This document shows, in pieces, positions 1 to 8,716 of a stretch of DNA of 64,000 nt. The notes below the pieces were generated by a model, which searched no databases, was not told the DNA's origin, and saw only the letters and a program-made list of their open reading frames with translations. The first letter of the stretch is position 1. Each line of letters opens with the position of its first letter. Origin of the DNA: an uncultured Desulfobulbus sp. (GTDB lineage: Bacteria > Desulfobacterota > Desulfobulbia > Desulfobulbales > Desulfobulbaceae). Location of the stretch: contig NZ_OY760916.1 in NCBI RefSeq assembly GCF_963664075.1, positions 3,927,001 through 3,991,000 of the forward strand, read 5' to 3'. The position numbers were made by a program, and so were the translations under genes.

Positions 1-1
1 A

Positions 2-460
2 GCCCATGCCCTGAAAGAGGTCGGAGGTTTGAGAGAATATTTCCTGACAAGTGGAGATATCGATTTTCAACTTCGTTTCGGTGAAACATACCGCGTCTAT
101 TACCTCCCTGACTTCACTTACTATTACAGGATACATGATGCTTCTGTCACCCACAGTCAGCCATCCCCTGTCAGAGAGTTTTACGAGATCACGGCCCGTT
201 TATTCCAAAAACAGCGCCTACAAAGAGGATATGATGACCTGCAGGTTGAAAAAGCTCCCCACCCCCCTGATATTTACGCAAAAGGGAACAGTGCGCAACG
301 CCACATCCGAGGGCTACTGACTGGTGAGGCATGGAGGACGTACAACGAGGGGAAAAAAAAAGATGCAATCAAAACTGGTCTCCAACTTGTAAAAAAATTC
401 CCCTTTGACCCCAATTCTTGGTATCATTTGCTTTTACTCTTGGTAAAAAAATCTCGTTAA
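2..460 (+). CDS. Glycosyltransferase family 2, C-terminal part (5' end outside window)
   Basis: The frame is open from the first bases, so the gene begins upstream and only about 152 C-terminal residues are present. The readable start (AHALKEVGGLREYF, then DIDFQLRFGE) matches the late part of GT2 GT-A domains, where a G-G-F/L-like turn precedes the acidic motif that helps bind the acceptor or catalyse transfer (here around DIDFQLR). A Tyr-rich YYLPDFTYYYRIHDASVTH segment follows, also typical of GT2 ends, then a charged tail. A TTG at 29 could be mistaken for a start but would cut the fold. It is followed 37 bases later by a membrane polysaccharide gene. Acceptor and sugar cannot be told from sequence. 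Confidence 0.75.
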   Translation, partial: AHALKEVGGLREYFLTSGDIDFQLRFGETYRVYYLPDFTYYYRIHDASVTHSQPSPVREFYEITARLFQKQRLQRGYDDLQVEKAPHPPDIYAKGNSAQRHIRGLLTGEAWRTYNEGKKKDAIKTGLQLVKKFPFDPNSWYHLLLLLVKKSR

Positions 461-497
461 CGACACACTTACCGGTCATAAATCCAGAACGTAAGAA

Positions 498-1835
498 ATG
501 AGTTTCCTTATTCCCATTGCCCTTTTGGGCTGGATTCCACTCACCATCCTCCTATTTTTAAATTTCAAACCCCACCATGCCGCGATGGTGTCCGTTATCG
601 GTGGTACGCTTTTCCTGCCTATGGCCGGTTATGATCTCCCGGGCTTGCCACCCTTGACCAAAAACTCTGTCATCGGCATCGGTTTGCTTCTCGGTAGCCG
701 TCTTTCAGGCCAGAGGCGCATCGCCGAATTCAGCTGGAGTCGCTACGATCTGCCCATGCTTATCTGGTGTTTGTGCCCCTTGCCCAGTTCATTGTCCAAT
801 GATCTCGGACTCTATGACGGCCTAGCAGGCATCTGGACAAATCTGTCTCTGTGGGGTATCCCCTATCTTGCCGGCAGGGTCTATATCAACAGCTCTGAAA
901 AATTGCGTGATCTGTGCGTTGCCATCGCCATCGGTGGCCTGGTTTACCTGCCACTCTGCCTGTTCGAAATCAGGATGAGCCCTCAGCTGAGCAATATAAT
1001 TTATGGGTTCTTCCCCCATGACTGGGTGCAGCATATACGATATGGTGGATTTCGCCCCATCGTTTTCATGCAGCACGGCCTCATGGTTGCCCTCTGGATG
1101 GCGGTGACAACGACAGCAACCTTTTGGCTCTGGCGCGCAAAGGTAGTCACCCGTCTCAAGGGCATTCCAATTTCTCTTTGTGCTATCACCATGATCGTGA
1201 CAACGATTCTTTGCAAATCGGCCAATGGCTGGATCACGCTTGCAATTGGTCTCGGCAGTTATTTCCTCTTCCGGCTCTCTGGTTCCATCAAGCCGTTTCG
1301 TTGGCTTATAATACTGATTCCTTGCTATATGCTTTTACGGATTACAGGAGGCATCGAAGCCGGAACGATTGAAACGCGCATGAGTCGCGTATTTGATTCA
1401 GAAAGAGTCAGTTCGCTTACCATTCGCTTGCAACAAGAGGACTTGTTCATTGATAAGATGTTACGACAGCCCATCTTCGGATGGGGAATAATGGGCAAAG
1501 CCTGGCCCCGGGTTGGCGAGGACGACAAGGGTAAAAAAGCCATTGGTATGATTGACGCCCTCTGGCTCATAGTTGTCAGCACGAGAGGTTTGATTGGTAT
1601 CATCGCCATGACGTCGATGATGCTCATCGGTCCATGGCGGTCATTGCCTCGGATGAGGCAGCAGTATCAAACTACCGATACACTCCACCAACCAATACCT
1701 TTAGTACTCAGCCTCACTGTCCTTTTGTTCATGATCGACTCCCTGTTCAACGGCATGATCAACCTTGTCTATATTCTTGTCTCAGGGGCTCTGCTTGGCT
1801 GGTCACTGGAACAAAAACAAGCGCACCCCCAATGA
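498..1835 (+). CDS. O-antigen ligase / polymerase-like multi-pass membrane protein
   Basis: A 445-residue very hydrophobic protein with roughly ten or more predicted membrane segments, beginning with FLIPIALLGWIPLTILLFL. The central part contains the soluble stretch RQPIFGWGIMGKAWPRVG, which resembles the region before the last helices in the Wzy_C/WaaL O-antigen ligase superfamily (family knowledge: a 'P..G.G' element after a large periplasmic loop). It sits between glycosyltransferases and its stop overlaps the next start (ATGA at 1832-1835), so translation is probably coupled. Role: polymerisation or ligation of lipid-linked polysaccharide at the outer face of the inner membrane. Exact subfamily is inference. 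Confidence 0.7.
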   Translation: MSFLIPIALLGWIPLTILLFLNFKPHHAAMVSVIGGTLFLPMAGYDLPGLPPLTKNSVIGIGLLLGSRLSGQRRIAEFSWSRYDLPMLIWCLCPLPSSLSNDLGLYDGLAGIWTNLSLWGIPYLAGRVYINSSEKLRDLCVAIAIGGLVYLPLCLFEIRMSPQLSNIIYGFFPHDWVQHIRYGGFRPIVFMQHGLMVALWMAVTTTATFWLWRAKVVTRLKGIPISLCAITMIVTTILCKSANGWITLAIGLGSYFLFRLSGSIKPFRWLIILIPCYMLLRITGGIEAGTIETRMSRVFDSERVSSLTIRLQQEDLFIDKMLRQPIFGWGIMGKAWPRVGEDDKGKKAIGMIDALWLIVVSTRGLIGIIAMTSMMLIGPWRSLPRMRQQYQTTDTLHQPIPLVLSLTVLLFMIDSLFNGMINLVYILVSGALLGWSLEQKQAHPQ

Positions 1836-2794
1836 AGACAGCCATCATTCTCGTCAACTATCGTACGCCCAAATTAGTCTGTGATTGTCTCCTTAGTTTG
1901 CGTAAAGAAATCGCTTCGATACAAGGAGCTGTCATCATCGTGGACAATAATTCAGGCGACGATTCCACCCAATATATAAATAATTTTATTGAAAAACATG
2001 CATGGCAGCACTGGGTAACCCTTTTACCTCAACAGCACAATCTAGGTTTTGCAGGCGCCAATAACCTTGCATTGCACCATGTTTTTGCTCAGAATTCATC
2101 TGTGGATTTTTTCTGGCTGCTGAACCCCGATACCGTCGTTCGTGAAGGGGCAGGACTACATCTTACTAATTTCCTGACAGCCAATCCAACAGTAGGAATC
2201 GCCGGCAGTCGTCTGGAGGACGATGACGGGACTCCGCAAATTTCAGCCTTCCGTCATCATTCCATTATCAGTGAATTTTTATCTGGAATGCGGCTTGGGT
2301 ATCTCGACAAACTTTTCAGCAATTGGGTTGTTGCCCACCCCCCGGTTGCAGAAATACCGCAACCCACTGATTGGCTCGCAGGAGCCTCAATGATGGTACG
2401 TAGAGAGGTCTTCACTGAAACAGGTTTTTTAGACGACGGTTATTTTCTCTATTTTGAAGAAGAAGATTTCTGCAAAAAAGCAGAGGATGCTGGCTGGTCG
2501 TCTTGGTACGTGCCGGATAGTCGCGTGGTCCACCTAGTCGGCATGGCGAGTGGTTTTTCCGACCACCGCAGAAAAGCACCACGAAGGCCTGGATACTGGT
2601 TTGAATCAAGGCGGAGGTTCTTTTTGAAAAATTACGGCAAATATACACTTGCTTTCGCTGACTTGGCCTGGATGCTGGGTTATAGTTTTTGGAGAGTTCG
2701 TCGTTGTTTGCAAGGCAAACCCAACACCGCCCCACCTTGTTTTCTGAGAGATTTTTTCTCGCATAGCATTTTTTGCAAAGGGTTTCATTTATGA
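1832..2794 (+). CDS. Glycosyltransferase family 2 (rhamnosyltransferase-like)
   Basis: The start is the ATG at 1832, overlapping the previous stop by four bases; the reading frame extends further upstream but that part is a shadow of the ligase gene. About 320 residues. MKTAIILVNYRT opens a GT-A Rossmann fold; VIIVDNNSGDDS is the nucleotide-binding loop; FFWLLNPDTVV carries the metal-binding acidic motif (NPD in place of DxD, common in WcaA/rhamnosyltransferase-like GT2); GASMMVRREVF and the FEEEDFC motif are the acceptor/catalytic-base region. Cytoplasmic, membrane-associated; donor sugar not determinable. Stop overlaps the following start (ATGA at 2791-2794). Confidence 0.85.
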   Translation: MKTAIILVNYRTPKLVCDCLLSLRKEIASIQGAVIIVDNNSGDDSTQYINNFIEKHAWQHWVTLLPQQHNLGFAGANNLALHHVFAQNSSVDFFWLLNPDTVVREGAGLHLTNFLTANPTVGIAGSRLEDDDGTPQISAFRHHSIISEFLSGMRLGYLDKLFSNWVVAHPPVAEIPQPTDWLAGASMMVRREVFTETGFLDDGYFLYFEEEDFCKKAEDAGWSSWYVPDSRVVHLVGMASGFSDHRRKAPRRPGYWFESRRRFFLKNYGKYTLAFADLAWMLGYSFWRVRRCLQGKPNTAPPCFLRDFFSHSIFCKGFHL

Positions 2795-3324
2795 GAAAAA
2801 GTTCAAGTGAAGCACTTTACTTCTTTCGATTAATACATGAAGATTGGATTGCCCATGGTAAAGACTGGACAAAGCCTGGCTTCAAAGCCGTGGCCGTCTA
2901 TCGTTTCGGCGTGTGGCGGATGACAATCCCATGGTTGTTACTGCGAGCTCCTTTCAGCATATTGTATCGTATGCTGTTTCGCTTTGTACGCAATGTCTAC
3001 GGGATAGAGCTCCCCTATTCTGTTAAACTCGGCCGACGGGTAATTTTTGAACATCAGCACGGTATTGTTGTTCATGGAGCGACTGTGATTGGCGATGATT
3101 GTATCATCAGGCAAGGCGTGACTATCGGGAACCGAGCACTCGACAAACCAAATGAGGCAGCAACCATCGGACAGGGGGTAAATATAGGTGCCGGGGCAAA
3201 AATTTTGGGCAACATTACCATAGGACAAGGGGCATCAATCGGCGCGAACGCAGTGGTTCTACGCGATGTGCCCCCAATGGCAACTGCCGTTGGCAATCCT
3301 GCGATCATACATATCCGGCGGTAG
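2791..3324 (+). CDS. Serine-acetyltransferase-like left-handed beta-helix acyltransferase
   Basis: Start chosen at the ATG of the ATGA overlap with the upstream glycosyltransferase (a TTG at 2773 also lies in frame). About 177 residues. After an amphipathic N-terminal part, a hexapeptide-repeat left-handed beta-helix is plain: IVVHGATVIGDDCIIRQGVTIG, then repeating I-G-x-G-x-x-I/A turns, ending in VLRDVPPMATAVGNPA. This is the CysE/SAT catalytic layout (H in IVVHG, and H in FEHQHGI), but short forms like this inside polysaccharide clusters usually O-acetylate sugars or supply O-acetylserine. Its position inside a run of overlapping glycosyltransferases favours polysaccharide O-acetylation (inference). 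Confidence 0.8.
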   Translation: MRKSSSEALYFFRLIHEDWIAHGKDWTKPGFKAVAVYRFGVWRMTIPWLLLRAPFSILYRMLFRFVRNVYGIELPYSVKLGRRVIFEHQHGIVVHGATVIGDDCIIRQGVTIGNRALDKPNEAATIGQGVNIGAGAKILGNITIGQGASIGANAVVLRDVPPMATAVGNPAIIHIRR

Positions 3325-3327
3325 GGT

Positions 3328-4314
3328 ATGGGCGGAGAAATTGGTATTGTCATCATTGGTCGCAACGAAGGGGATCGCCTGAAACGTTGCTTACAAAGCG
3401 CCATTCAACAAACCCAAGCCATCGTATATGTTGACTCTGGATCAACAGATGAAAGCGTCTTCCATGCAGAATCGATGGGGATTGATGTTATACATCTTGA
3501 TATGACCGAACCGTTCAGTGCCGGCAGAGCAAGGAACTACGGATTTCACCATCTCGTGCAAAACTATCAGGTGATAACGTATATTCAATTCATCGATGGC
3601 GACTGTGAGCTTGTTGCCGGATGGCTTGATTTTGCTCAACAACAATTAGAGGAAAATGGTCATTGGGGGGTAGTAGCAGGGAGAAGAAGAGAACGATTCC
3701 CGGAGAGGTCTATCTATAATCAACTTTGCGATATAGAATGGAATACACCGATTGGTGAGGCACGGTCCTGCGGGGGGGATTTCATGGTCCGGGTGGACGC
3801 TTTCCTTGAAGTGGATGGATTTAATCCGAAAGTTATTGCCGGTGAAGAACCCGAACTCTGCTATCGTCTTCGACAGAAAGGCTGGAAAATCTGGCGGTTA
3901 AAGCACGAGATGACAATACACGACGCCGCTATCATGTATTTTTATCAATGGTGGAAGCGTTCTGTCCGTAGCGGCCACGCCTATGCCCAGGGGGTCATGC
4001 TGCATGGCAGAGAACAAAACCGCTATTGCGTATCGGATTCATTGCGGATTTGGTTCTGGGCGTTCTTTCTGCCCATAGCCATCCCCTTTTTCTCTTTGAA
4101 GATTCACCCCAGCTTTTCTTTGTTCTTCATGCTCTACCCTCTTCTCTTTTTGAAGATTATGGCACAGATGAAATCAAGAAACACTCGGTTAAAATTTGCT
4201 TCAGCATACTCACTTTTTAATATTATAGGTAAAATCCCTCAGTTTGCAGGGCAAATCGTTTTTTTTAAAAGAATTCTTTTCAAGAAAAGAATAACTATTA
4301 TAGAATACTCTTAA
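3328..4314 (+). CDS. Glycosyltransferase family 2
   Basis: 328 residues, starting three bases after the previous stop. IGIVIIGRNEGDRL begins the GT-A fold, IVYVDSGSTDES is the nucleotide loop, and YIQFIDGDCELV contains the DGD metal motif. GEEPELCYRLRQKGWKIWRL is the acceptor-side region typical of family 2 enzymes that act on lipid-linked sugars. The C-terminal ~80 residues include two hydrophobic segments (WAFFLPIAIPFFSL and FFMLYPLLFLKIM), suggesting membrane anchoring. Part of the same co-transcribed unit as its neighbours. The 3' end and the following gene become markedly AT-rich. Confidence 0.85.
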   Translation: MGGEIGIVIIGRNEGDRLKRCLQSAIQQTQAIVYVDSGSTDESVFHAESMGIDVIHLDMTEPFSAGRARNYGFHHLVQNYQVITYIQFIDGDCELVAGWLDFAQQQLEENGHWGVVAGRRRERFPERSIYNQLCDIEWNTPIGEARSCGGDFMVRVDAFLEVDGFNPKVIAGEEPELCYRLRQKGWKIWRLKHEMTIHDAAIMYFYQWWKRSVRSGHAYAQGVMLHGREQNRYCVSDSLRIWFWAFFLPIAIPFFSLKIHPSFSLFFMLYPLLFLKIMAQMKSRNTRLKFASAYSLFNIIGKIPQFAGQIVFFKRILFKKRITIIEYS

Positions 4315-4348
4315 CGACACCTGCAAAAAATTATATCCACCACAAAAC

Positions 4349-4954
4349 ATGATTATAAAAAAAATAGTAAAAAAAATCACATTTAAAACTGGAAAATTTA
4401 TCTACTTATATAAAAAAATTTGTCATCCAGATGGATATGAATGGGCTTCTTTTTTAAAAAAAAGAAATTATTTTCATAGCATTGGTGAAAATTGCTCCAT
4501 ACGACCTTATACAAACATTACTGACCCTAAATATGTTAAAATTGGAAACAACTGCCAACTATCAGCCTGCACAATTTTAGGGCATGATGGATCTATTGCG
4601 ATGATCAACCAAGCCTACAACTTAAAACTTGATTCTGTCGGAAAAGTTATCATCAATGATAATGTTTTTATAGGACATGGAGCCATAGTCCTTCCTGGAG
4701 TGACTATTGGGCCAAACGCTGTGGTTGCTGCAGGCAGTGTAGTATCAAAGAATGTTGCCGAAAACAGCATAGTTGCCGGTGTCCCGGCCCGTAAGATTGG
4801 CACTTTTAATGATTTTGTTGAAAAAATTAAAATTAGAACGCAACAATATCCTTGGAATGATATTATACAGCAAAGGGAGGGTGCTTTTGATCCGGCACTT
4901 GAACCAGAGCTAGTTCAACGAAGAGTGAAATATTTTTTTGAAAATGAAAAATAA
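4349..4954 (+). CDS. Hexapeptide-repeat acetyltransferase (maltose/xenobiotic acetyltransferase type)
   Basis: 201 residues. The core shows left-handed beta-helix coils: SIRPYTNITDPKYVKIGNNC, then VFIGHGAIVLPGVTIGPNAVVAAGSVVSKNV, followed by the closing NSIVAGVPARKIG, the standard end of the LbH_MAT-like family that uses acetyl-CoA to O-acetylate sugars. The N-terminal half (MIIKKIVKKITFKTGK) is Lys/Ile-rich and the DNA is clearly more AT-rich than the surrounding genes, with no strong ribosome-binding site, which suggests independent acquisition. Overlaps the next gene's start by 11 bases. Probable role: O-acetyl decoration of the exopolysaccharide. Confidence 0.8.
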   Translation: MIIKKIVKKITFKTGKFIYLYKKICHPDGYEWASFLKKRNYFHSIGENCSIRPYTNITDPKYVKIGNNCQLSACTILGHDGSIAMINQAYNLKLDSVGKVIINDNVFIGHGAIVLPGVTIGPNAVVAAGSVVSKNVAENSIVAGVPARKIGTFNDFVEKIKIRTQQYPWNDIIQQREGAFDPALEPELVQRRVKYFFENEK

Positions 4955-5867
4955 CTACATCCTCATATCACCCTGTCGCAATGAAGAGCAATTCATGGAG
5001 CGTACTCTGGACAGTGTCCTTGTGCAAACCTGTCAACCTACTTTATGGATCATTGTCGATGATGGTTCAACAGACCGTACACCTGAAATCCTAGCTGAAT
5101 ATTCTTCAAAAAATCCATTCATCAAAATCGTCACCCGCCAAAACCGCGGTCACCGCAGTGTAGGCCCTGGTGTTATCGATGCTTTTTATGCCGGTTATCA
5201 AACGGTAGACATTAATCATTTTGATTTCCTCTGCAAACTCGACTTGGACCTCGAACTACCCCAGGGTTACTTTGAAGAATTGTTGCGACGAATGCACGCT
5301 GAACCGCGTCTGGGTTGTTGTAGCGGCAAACCGTATTACATTGACCCAGTAAACGGCAATTTAGTCAGCGAAAAATGTGGCGATGAAAATGCAATAGGAG
5401 CAAGCAAATTTTACCGCAAAAATTGTTTTTTACAAATTGGCGGGTTTGCTCGGCAAGTGATGTGGGATGGCATTGATGGTCATTTTTGCCGTATGCGAGG
5501 GTGGATTGCCAGAAGTTGGGACGCCCCGCAACTCCGTTTTCTCCATCTGCGTCCAATGGGATCGAGCCATAAAGGTATTCTTACCGGTCGAATGCGGCAT
5601 GGATTTGGTCAGTATTACATGGGCACCGGATTGACATACATGATCGCTTCAGCCCTGTACCGGATGACCCGCCCCCCATACGTAACTGGAGGATTAGCCA
5701 TGCTTTGGGGATATATTCGCAGCATGGTCACCGGTTCCGAAAGGCTAGAAGATCCTGATTTTAGAATATTTCTAAGAAGTTATCAGCGAGCTTGCATTCT
5801 TCGTGGAAAAAAAATGGCGACGCTCCAATTAGACCAAGAGGGGGACAGTCGCTGGAACCCCAATTAA
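4944..5867 (+). CDS. Glycosyltransferase family 2
   Basis: Start set at the ATG (MKNNYILISPCRNEE); a TTG two codons upstream is also in frame. About 307 residues. YILISPCRNEEQFMERTLDSV and WIIVDDGSTDRT are the classic GT2 N-terminal motifs; FLCKLDLDLELP is the DxD-type metal site, and the IGGFARQVMWDGIDGHFCRMR region is the acceptor/catalytic part. Similar proteins occur in exosortase-linked exopolysaccharide loci. It is the last gene of the tight cluster that runs from before the window edge; the next 236 bases are non-coding up to the IS66 end at 6104 and show nothing recognisable. Confidence 0.83.
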   Translation: MKNNYILISPCRNEEQFMERTLDSVLVQTCQPTLWIIVDDGSTDRTPEILAEYSSKNPFIKIVTRQNRGHRSVGPGVIDAFYAGYQTVDINHFDFLCKLDLDLELPQGYFEELLRRMHAEPRLGCCSGKPYYIDPVNGNLVSEKCGDENAIGASKFYRKNCFLQIGGFARQVMWDGIDGHFCRMRGWIARSWDAPQLRFLHLRPMGSSHKGILTGRMRHGFGQYYMGTGLTYMIASALYRMTRPPYVTGGLAMLWGYIRSMVTGSERLEDPDFRIFLRSYQRACILRGKKMATLQLDQEGDSRWNPN

Positions 5868-6183
5868 AACCAAAAGACGTGTCAACGGGAACATTTTTTT
5901 AGTTATGCACGCCTCTTGATTTTTCACGTCGAGCCCCCCATGGCCTAGGTGTCGATTGCTTTAGCCCCCAGCTTTGACGTATTACAGACACTAAGATTTC
6001 ATGCATTAAGTGTGGATCATGCGCATATTAGAGTTCAAGGTGATCCACTTGGTAATGGCTGAACCAGCCAACCTTGCCACCAAACCACTCCATCCGCACT
6101 ACCGTAAGCGCGAATTCTACCGCACTTTTTTTCATCGAGCTATTCTGTCAAGTTGATCTCCCGATCAACTCAAGGAGAGTGCG

Positions 6184-6285
6184 ATGAAACAAAACAAATA
6201 TTCACCCTCAGGTGGTGGCAGCCGATTCTGGCTCACTCATGCTAATGCTCAGGTTAAAAGCGGATTAAGCCGGGCTGAATATTGC
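6184..6285 (+). pseudogene. IS66 TnpA of the outer element, 5' fragment
   Basis: Reads MKQNKYSPSGGG, then FWLTHANAQVKSGLSRAEYC, where the inner IS66 element begins; a few codons later the frame stops. The matching remainder (RQHELSYQTLTYWQKK...) resumes in frame at 8717 after the second copy of the 8-bp duplication. An SD-like AAGGAGAG lies just upstream of the ATG. Joined, the two parts give a normal-sized TnpA of about 112 residues (HTH protein that helps TnpC). Confidence 0.85.
6278..6285. repeat. 8-bp target site duplication of inner IS66, left copy (AATATTGC)
   Basis: AATATTGC directly precedes the GTAACCGTCT left end of the inner element and is repeated exactly at 8709-8716 after its right end. 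An 8-bp duplication is the established IS66 signature. Confidence 0.95.
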
Positions 6286-6363
6286 GTAACCGTCTAATTA
6301 ACTGCTTCTTCACAAACAACTGAAACCATGTTCATGTTTGCCAAATTTTTAATGGAGGCGAAC

Positions 6364-6708
6364 ATGAACGAGACGAAAAAGGGCTGCCCCTCAGCCAAAG
6401 AGCTTTTCTGGCGAGATCACTTTGATTCCTGGAAGGCTTCCGCTTTAAGCCAACAGGAATATTGCCGCCAACACCAACTCGCGCTTGCGACTTTTGGGTA
6501 CTGGCGACGCAAGCTGAAGGATTCGTCGGCCATCAAGCCCCAGTTTTATCCCTTGGCTCTCCCGCCGAAGATTGTTGCTTCTGATCATGGCGACAAACGC
6601 AGCAGCCTTCGGTTGATGCTATGCGACAATCGATTTGCCATAGAAATCGATGAAGGTTTTTCACCGGCTGCCTTGCAGCGGCTTGTACAGGCTCTCGAGC
6701 AAGCATGA
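6364..6708 (+). CDS. tnpA: IS66 family accessory protein TnpA (inner element)
   Basis: Start set at ATG 6364 because AATGGAGGCGAAC gives a good Shine-Dalgarno just before it; an upstream in-frame ATG at 6328 lacks one. 114 residues. WRDHFDSWKASALSQQEYCRQHQLALATFGYWRRKL is the IS66 TnpA helix-turn-helix region (cut here in prose to its key part SQQEYCRQHQL and FGYWRRKL). Ends in a four-base ATGA overlap with tnpB. Needed with TnpB for IS66 transposition; DNA-binding is the presumed role. Confidence 0.9.
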   Translation: MNETKKGCPSAKELFWRDHFDSWKASALSQQEYCRQHQLALATFGYWRRKLKDSSAIKPQFYPLALPPKIVASDHGDKRSSLRLMLCDNRFAIEIDEGFSPAALQRLVQALEQA

Positions 6709-7055
6709 TCTTTGAAAACAAGAATGATGCACGTGTCTTTCTCGCCTTAGGGGCAACGGACATGCGGAAATCGATCAACGGACTGTCGCTGCTTGTCGAG
6801 GAACAGTTTGCAATGAATCTCTTCACCGGAAACCTGTTTGCGTTTTGCAATCGAAGACAAGATCTGGTGAAGATTCTCTATTGGGACGGCAACGGCTTTT
6901 GCGTATGGATGAAACGCCTGGAGGAGGATCATTTCCGCTGGCCGAACAGTGAGGAGGACGTCTTGGAGATTCATGCAAGTGCCCTGAGTTGGTTACTCAA
7001 CGGACTTGATCTACGTCAGGCTCATCGCCCGTTGGCCTATGAATCTGTGTCGTGA
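6705..7055 (+). CDS. tnpB: IS66 family accessory protein TnpB (inner element)
   Basis: 116 residues starting inside the stop of tnpA (ATGA). Contains the family hallmark ATDMRKSINGLSLLVEEQF near residue 14 and the segment VKILYWDGNGFCVWMKRLE, both highly conserved in IS66 Orf2 (TnpB) proteins. Role in transposition is required but biochemically unclear. Very similar in layout to the copy at 8953. Confidence 0.95.
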   Translation: MIFENKNDARVFLALGATDMRKSINGLSLLVEEQFAMNLFTGNLFAFCNRRQDLVKILYWDGNGFCVWMKRLEEDHFRWPNSEEDVLEIHASALSWLLNGLDLRQAHRPLAYESVS

Positions 7056-7119
7056 AAATATCGACTATATAGCTGATATTTCAGATGTTATTAACACGTA
7101 TTTATGGTAATGATTTGCC

Positions 7120-8700
7120 ATGAATGCGGATCAAAAGACATTACCTGACGACCCGGAAGAGTTAAAACGGATCATTGTAGATATGGCGACTAAACAGAGC
7201 CGCTACATCAAAGAAATCGATCTGTTACACGAACGGGTGCGTTTGCTGTACGCCAAACTCTTTGGAAAAAAGAGTGAGAAGTACAGTGATGGGCAGAACC
7301 CGCAACTGCCACTGTTCGACATGCCAGAGCCCGAAGAGATCGAACCGGAGCAGGAGAAATCTGAAGTCACGGCGCATAGCCGAAAAAAGCGTGGCCGTAA
7401 GCCGTTGCCTCCCGATTTACCCCGAATTGATGTTGTTCACGATATTGAAGAAAGCGAGAAGGTCTGTGCTTGCGGAACACATTTAAGTAAGATCGGCGAG
7501 GAAGTAAGCGAAAAACTCGACATTATCCCCGCTGTTATCCGAGTGATTCGCCATATCCGCCCCAAATATGCCTGCCGGCAATGCGAAGGCGTGGAGACGG
7601 AAGGCCCAACCGTTAAAATAGCACCACCGCCGAAACAGATTATCCCCAAATCGATAGCCACAGCAGGGCTTCTGGCACACATTCTTACCGCAAAATTCTG
7701 TGACGCTCTCCCATTTTACCGCCAGGAAAAACAATTTACCCGACTGGGAACAGAATTGGGCCGCGCAACCATGTCTAACTGGGCTATGCAGGCTGCTGAT
7801 GCCTGCCAGCCGGTGCTCGATCTCCTCCATAGCGAGATACGATCCGGGCCTTTAATCAATCTGGACGAAACAACAGTCCAGGTTTTGGCTGAACCCGGCC
7901 GTAACCCAACAACGAAATCCTATATGTGGGTTTGTCGCGGAGGTCTGCCCGAAAAACCTGGCATCTGGTATCATTATGCGCCAAGCCGATCATCAGAGGT
8001 AGCCAGGCAATTGCTTCAAGGCTACTGTGGCATAGTGCAGACCGATGGGTATGCGGGGTATGGCTTTATTGATCTACTCCCGGAGATCACCCATGCAGGA
8101 TCCCTGGCTCATGCTCGCCGCAAATTTGACGAGGCGGCCAAGGGACAAAGCAAAGGCAAAAGCGGCAGCGCGCATGTGGCGCTGAAGTATATCGGAAAAC
8201 TCTATCGTATAGAGTCTGAGGCAAAACGGAAAAAGTTAACGCCAGAGCAATTGCAAGCAGTTCGCCACAAGCAGGCAAAGCCACTTGTTGATGAATTTCT
8301 ATTGTGGCTCCAGAAGAAAGCAAGCCAGGTAGTACCCAAAAGCCTGCTAGGCAAGGCTGTACGTTACACGTTGAGCCAGTGGGAGAGACTCGTTGTCTAT
8401 CTGGAACATCCGGAAATGACACCGGACAACAACAACGCCGAAAATGCTATTCGACCATTTGTTGTCGGAAGAAAGAACTGGCTCTTTTCTGGAACTCCAA
8501 AAGGAGCCAAGGCAAGTGCCGACCTTTACAGCCTGATCGAGACAGCAAAAGCCAACGGCCTGGAACCTTACCGGTACCTGCGCTATCTTTTTGAGAAGAT
8601 CCCCTTTGCTGAAACGAAAAAGGAGTACGAGGCATTGCTCCCTATGAATATATGCATTGAGGATATTGTGCTCCACGATGCTATGAAGGCAGTTAAATAA
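7120..8700 (+). CDS. tnpC: IS66 family transposase TnpC (inner element)
   Basis: 526 residues. The N-terminal coiled coil (LHERVRLLYAKLFGKKSEKY) is followed by the zinc-finger-like part (CACGTHL ... KYACRQCEG), then the DDE catalytic core: INLDETTVQVL (first Asp), IVQTDGYAGY (second Asp) and DNNNAENAIRPFVVGRKNW (Glu). The C-terminal IS66_C part is complete (LFSGTPKGAKASADLYSLIE). Sixty-four bases separate it from tnpB. No frameshift or stop, so likely functional. Confidence 0.95.
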   Translation: MNADQKTLPDDPEELKRIIVDMATKQSRYIKEIDLLHERVRLLYAKLFGKKSEKYSDGQNPQLPLFDMPEPEEIEPEQEKSEVTAHSRKKRGRKPLPPDLPRIDVVHDIEESEKVCACGTHLSKIGEEVSEKLDIIPAVIRVIRHIRPKYACRQCEGVETEGPTVKIAPPPKQIIPKSIATAGLLAHILTAKFCDALPFYRQEKQFTRLGTELGRATMSNWAMQAADACQPVLDLLHSEIRSGPLINLDETTVQVLAEPGRNPTTKSYMWVCRGGLPEKPGIWYHYAPSRSSEVARQLLQGYCGIVQTDGYAGYGFIDLLPEITHAGSLAHARRKFDEAAKGQSKGKSGSAHVALKYIGKLYRIESEAKRKKLTPEQLQAVRHKQAKPLVDEFLLWLQKKASQVVPKSLLGKAVRYTLSQWERLVVYLEHPEMTPDNNNAENAIRPFVVGRKNWLFSGTPKGAKASADLYSLIETAKANGLEPYRYLRYLFEKIPFAETKKEYEALLPMNICIEDIVLHDAMKAVK

Positions 8701-8708
8701 CCGCTTAC

Positions 8709-8716
8709 AATATTGC
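8709..8716. repeat. 8-bp target site duplication of inner IS66, right copy (AATATTGC)
   Basis: Exact match to 6278-6285, immediately after the inner element's right end ...CCGCTTAC. Confidence 0.95.

Larger units (their letters stand above)
6286..8708 (+). mobile_element. Inner, intact IS66-family element (2423 bp)
   Basis: Bounded by GTAACCGTCTAATTAACTGC on the left and, read as reverse complement, GTAAGCGGTTATTTAACTGC on the right, with an exact 8-bp target duplication outside. Carries full tnpA, tnpB and tnpC in one orientation. All three frames are open, so it may still be active. It inserted into tnpA of a related IS66 copy in the same orientation. Confidence 0.95.

Noticed and set aside
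1634-1831. N-terminal extension of the GT2 gene at 1832
   Set aside because: It overlaps the end of the ligase-like gene in another frame, lacks family similarity, and the ATG at 1832 starts a perfect GT2 N-terminus with an ATGA overlap.
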